Assembly (NCBI RefSeq): GCF_005222695.1
Contig: NZ_STGG01000041.1
Coordinates: 248,001-312,000 of the forward strand
Origin: Massilia sp. HP4
GTDB taxonomy: Bacteria > Pseudomonadota > Gammaproteobacteria > Burkholderiales > Burkholderiaceae_D
Length of the DNA: 64,000 bases
Direction of reading: 5' to 3'
Shown here: positions 63,594-64,000 of the stretch, in pieces
Layout: each line of letters begins with the position of its first letter
How positions within the stretch are numbered: the first letter of the stretch is position 1
Notes under the pieces: generated by a model
Told to the model about the DNA's origin: nothing
The model's input: the letters and a program-made list of their open reading frames with translations, nothing else
Databases searched by the model: none
Made by a program: the position numbers and the translations under genes

Positions 63594-64000
63594 ATGATTT
63601 CACGACGCCAGGCACTCACGTTCATGGGCGCGGCAACCGGGTCGATACTGGCCCCGGCGGGATCGGCGGCGCTGGACCTCGACCCGGAACCATTGAAGGA
63701 CATCGCCAAGGCCAAGGGACTACGCTTCGGCAACGCCATGGGGATGCTGGGCGACGAGAACAGGCGCGAGCGCTTCTACAATCCGGCGTATCGCGCCCTG
63801 ATGGCGCGCGAGTGCGCAATGATCGTTGCCGAGAACGAGACCAAATGGCAGGCGCTTCAACCACGCCCTGGCCCTTACGACTTCCGTGCGGCCGACGAGA
63901 TGTTCGCCTGGGCCAGGAAAGAAGGAATGCTCATCCGAGGCCACACCATGATGTGGCAGTCGCCCAAGTGGCTGCCCGGGTGGATCAACGAACTGGACCT
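63594..64000 (+). CDS. GH10 endo-beta-1,4-xylanase, 5' part
   Basis: Starts at ATG 63594 with AGGAG upstream and runs off the window. The N-terminus MISRRQALTFMGAATGSILA is a twin-arginine-type signal (SRRQALTF). The mature part has GLRFGNAMGMLGDENRRERF, ARECAMIVAENETKWQALQP, GPYDFRAADEMFAWARKEGM and IRGHTMMWQSPKWLPGW, the GH10 xylanase beginning (ENxxKW, GHTxxW). The acid/base and nucleophile glutamates are beyond the end. It would cut the xylan backbone. Confidence 0.9.
   Translation, partial: MISRRQALTFMGAATGSILAPAGSAALDLDPEPLKDIAKAKGLRFGNAMGMLGDENRRERFYNPAYRALMARECAMIVAENETKWQALQPRPGPYDFRAADEMFAWARKEGMLIRGHTMMWQSPKWLPGWINELD

Overview
The window is about 64 kb of GC-rich DNA with Burkholderiales-type gene content. 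It has a nag-type salicylate/gentisate operon, glutathione-dependent formaldehyde oxidation, many LysR, AraC and TetR regulators, a PEP-CTERM protein and a TonB-dependent xylan locus. Together these suggest an Oxalobacteraceae soil bacterium (Massilia, Telluria or Duganella type). That placement is inferred from gene content only. I saw no rRNA or tRNA gene and no CRISPR array.

Region 1 (1-12.2 kb). A decaying formaldehyde module (frmA intact, fghA with an in-frame stop, gfa with a deletion and a frameshift) lies beside a frameshifted ZIP transporter. Next comes an intact operon for salicylate catabolism through gentisate: nagAa, nagI, nagK, nagG, nagH, nagAb, an aromatic-acid MFS transporter and nagL. 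A NahR/NagR-like LysR gene is divergent from it, and an AraC regulator follows nagL.

Region 2 (12.2-20.5 kb). This is a gene graveyard: a small membrane protein, a broken NDH-2, a 5'-truncated and frameshifted salicylaldehyde-dehydrogenase-like gene, unidentified remnants, the tail of a solute:sodium symporter and a type-B carboxylesterase that has lost its catalytic core. An intact TetR-MipA pair sits among them.

Region 3 (20.5-33.3 kb). Small redox and aromatic enzymes alternate with LysR regulators. A DODA dioxygenase-hydrolase-DoxX operon resembles the quinone-detoxifying mhq genes. Also present are a cupin, an NTF2-fold protein, secreted hydrolases, a nitroreductase, a 59-residue tautomerase and a secreted carboxymuconolactone decarboxylase. 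Two of the LysR genes are close paralogues, and one of them carries a nonsense codon at codon 9.

Region 4 (33.9-48.0 kb). About 13 kb of accessory DNA lies between two direct copies (about 490 bp) of the 3' end of a GH115 gene. It holds a VOC-TetR operon, an SDR/hydrolase divergon with three copies of a palindromic operator (a fourth lies upstream of the TetR gene), two paralogous SDR/AraC divergons, an SDR/LysR divergon, a broken exporter and an IS3-type transposase remnant.

Region 5 (47.5-64 kb). A glucuronoxylan-utilisation locus: GH115, a TonB-dependent receptor, a GH43 lipoprotein, an orphan periplasmic sugar-binding protein divergent from an OmpR/TctE-type two-component system, a PEP-CTERM protein, a GH30 glucuronoxylanase, a glucarate dehydratase remnant and a GH10 xylanase cut by the window end. 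The likely division of labour is extracellular GH30/GH10 cleavage of the backbone, uptake through the TonB receptor, debranching by GH115 and GH43, and sensing by the two-component system.
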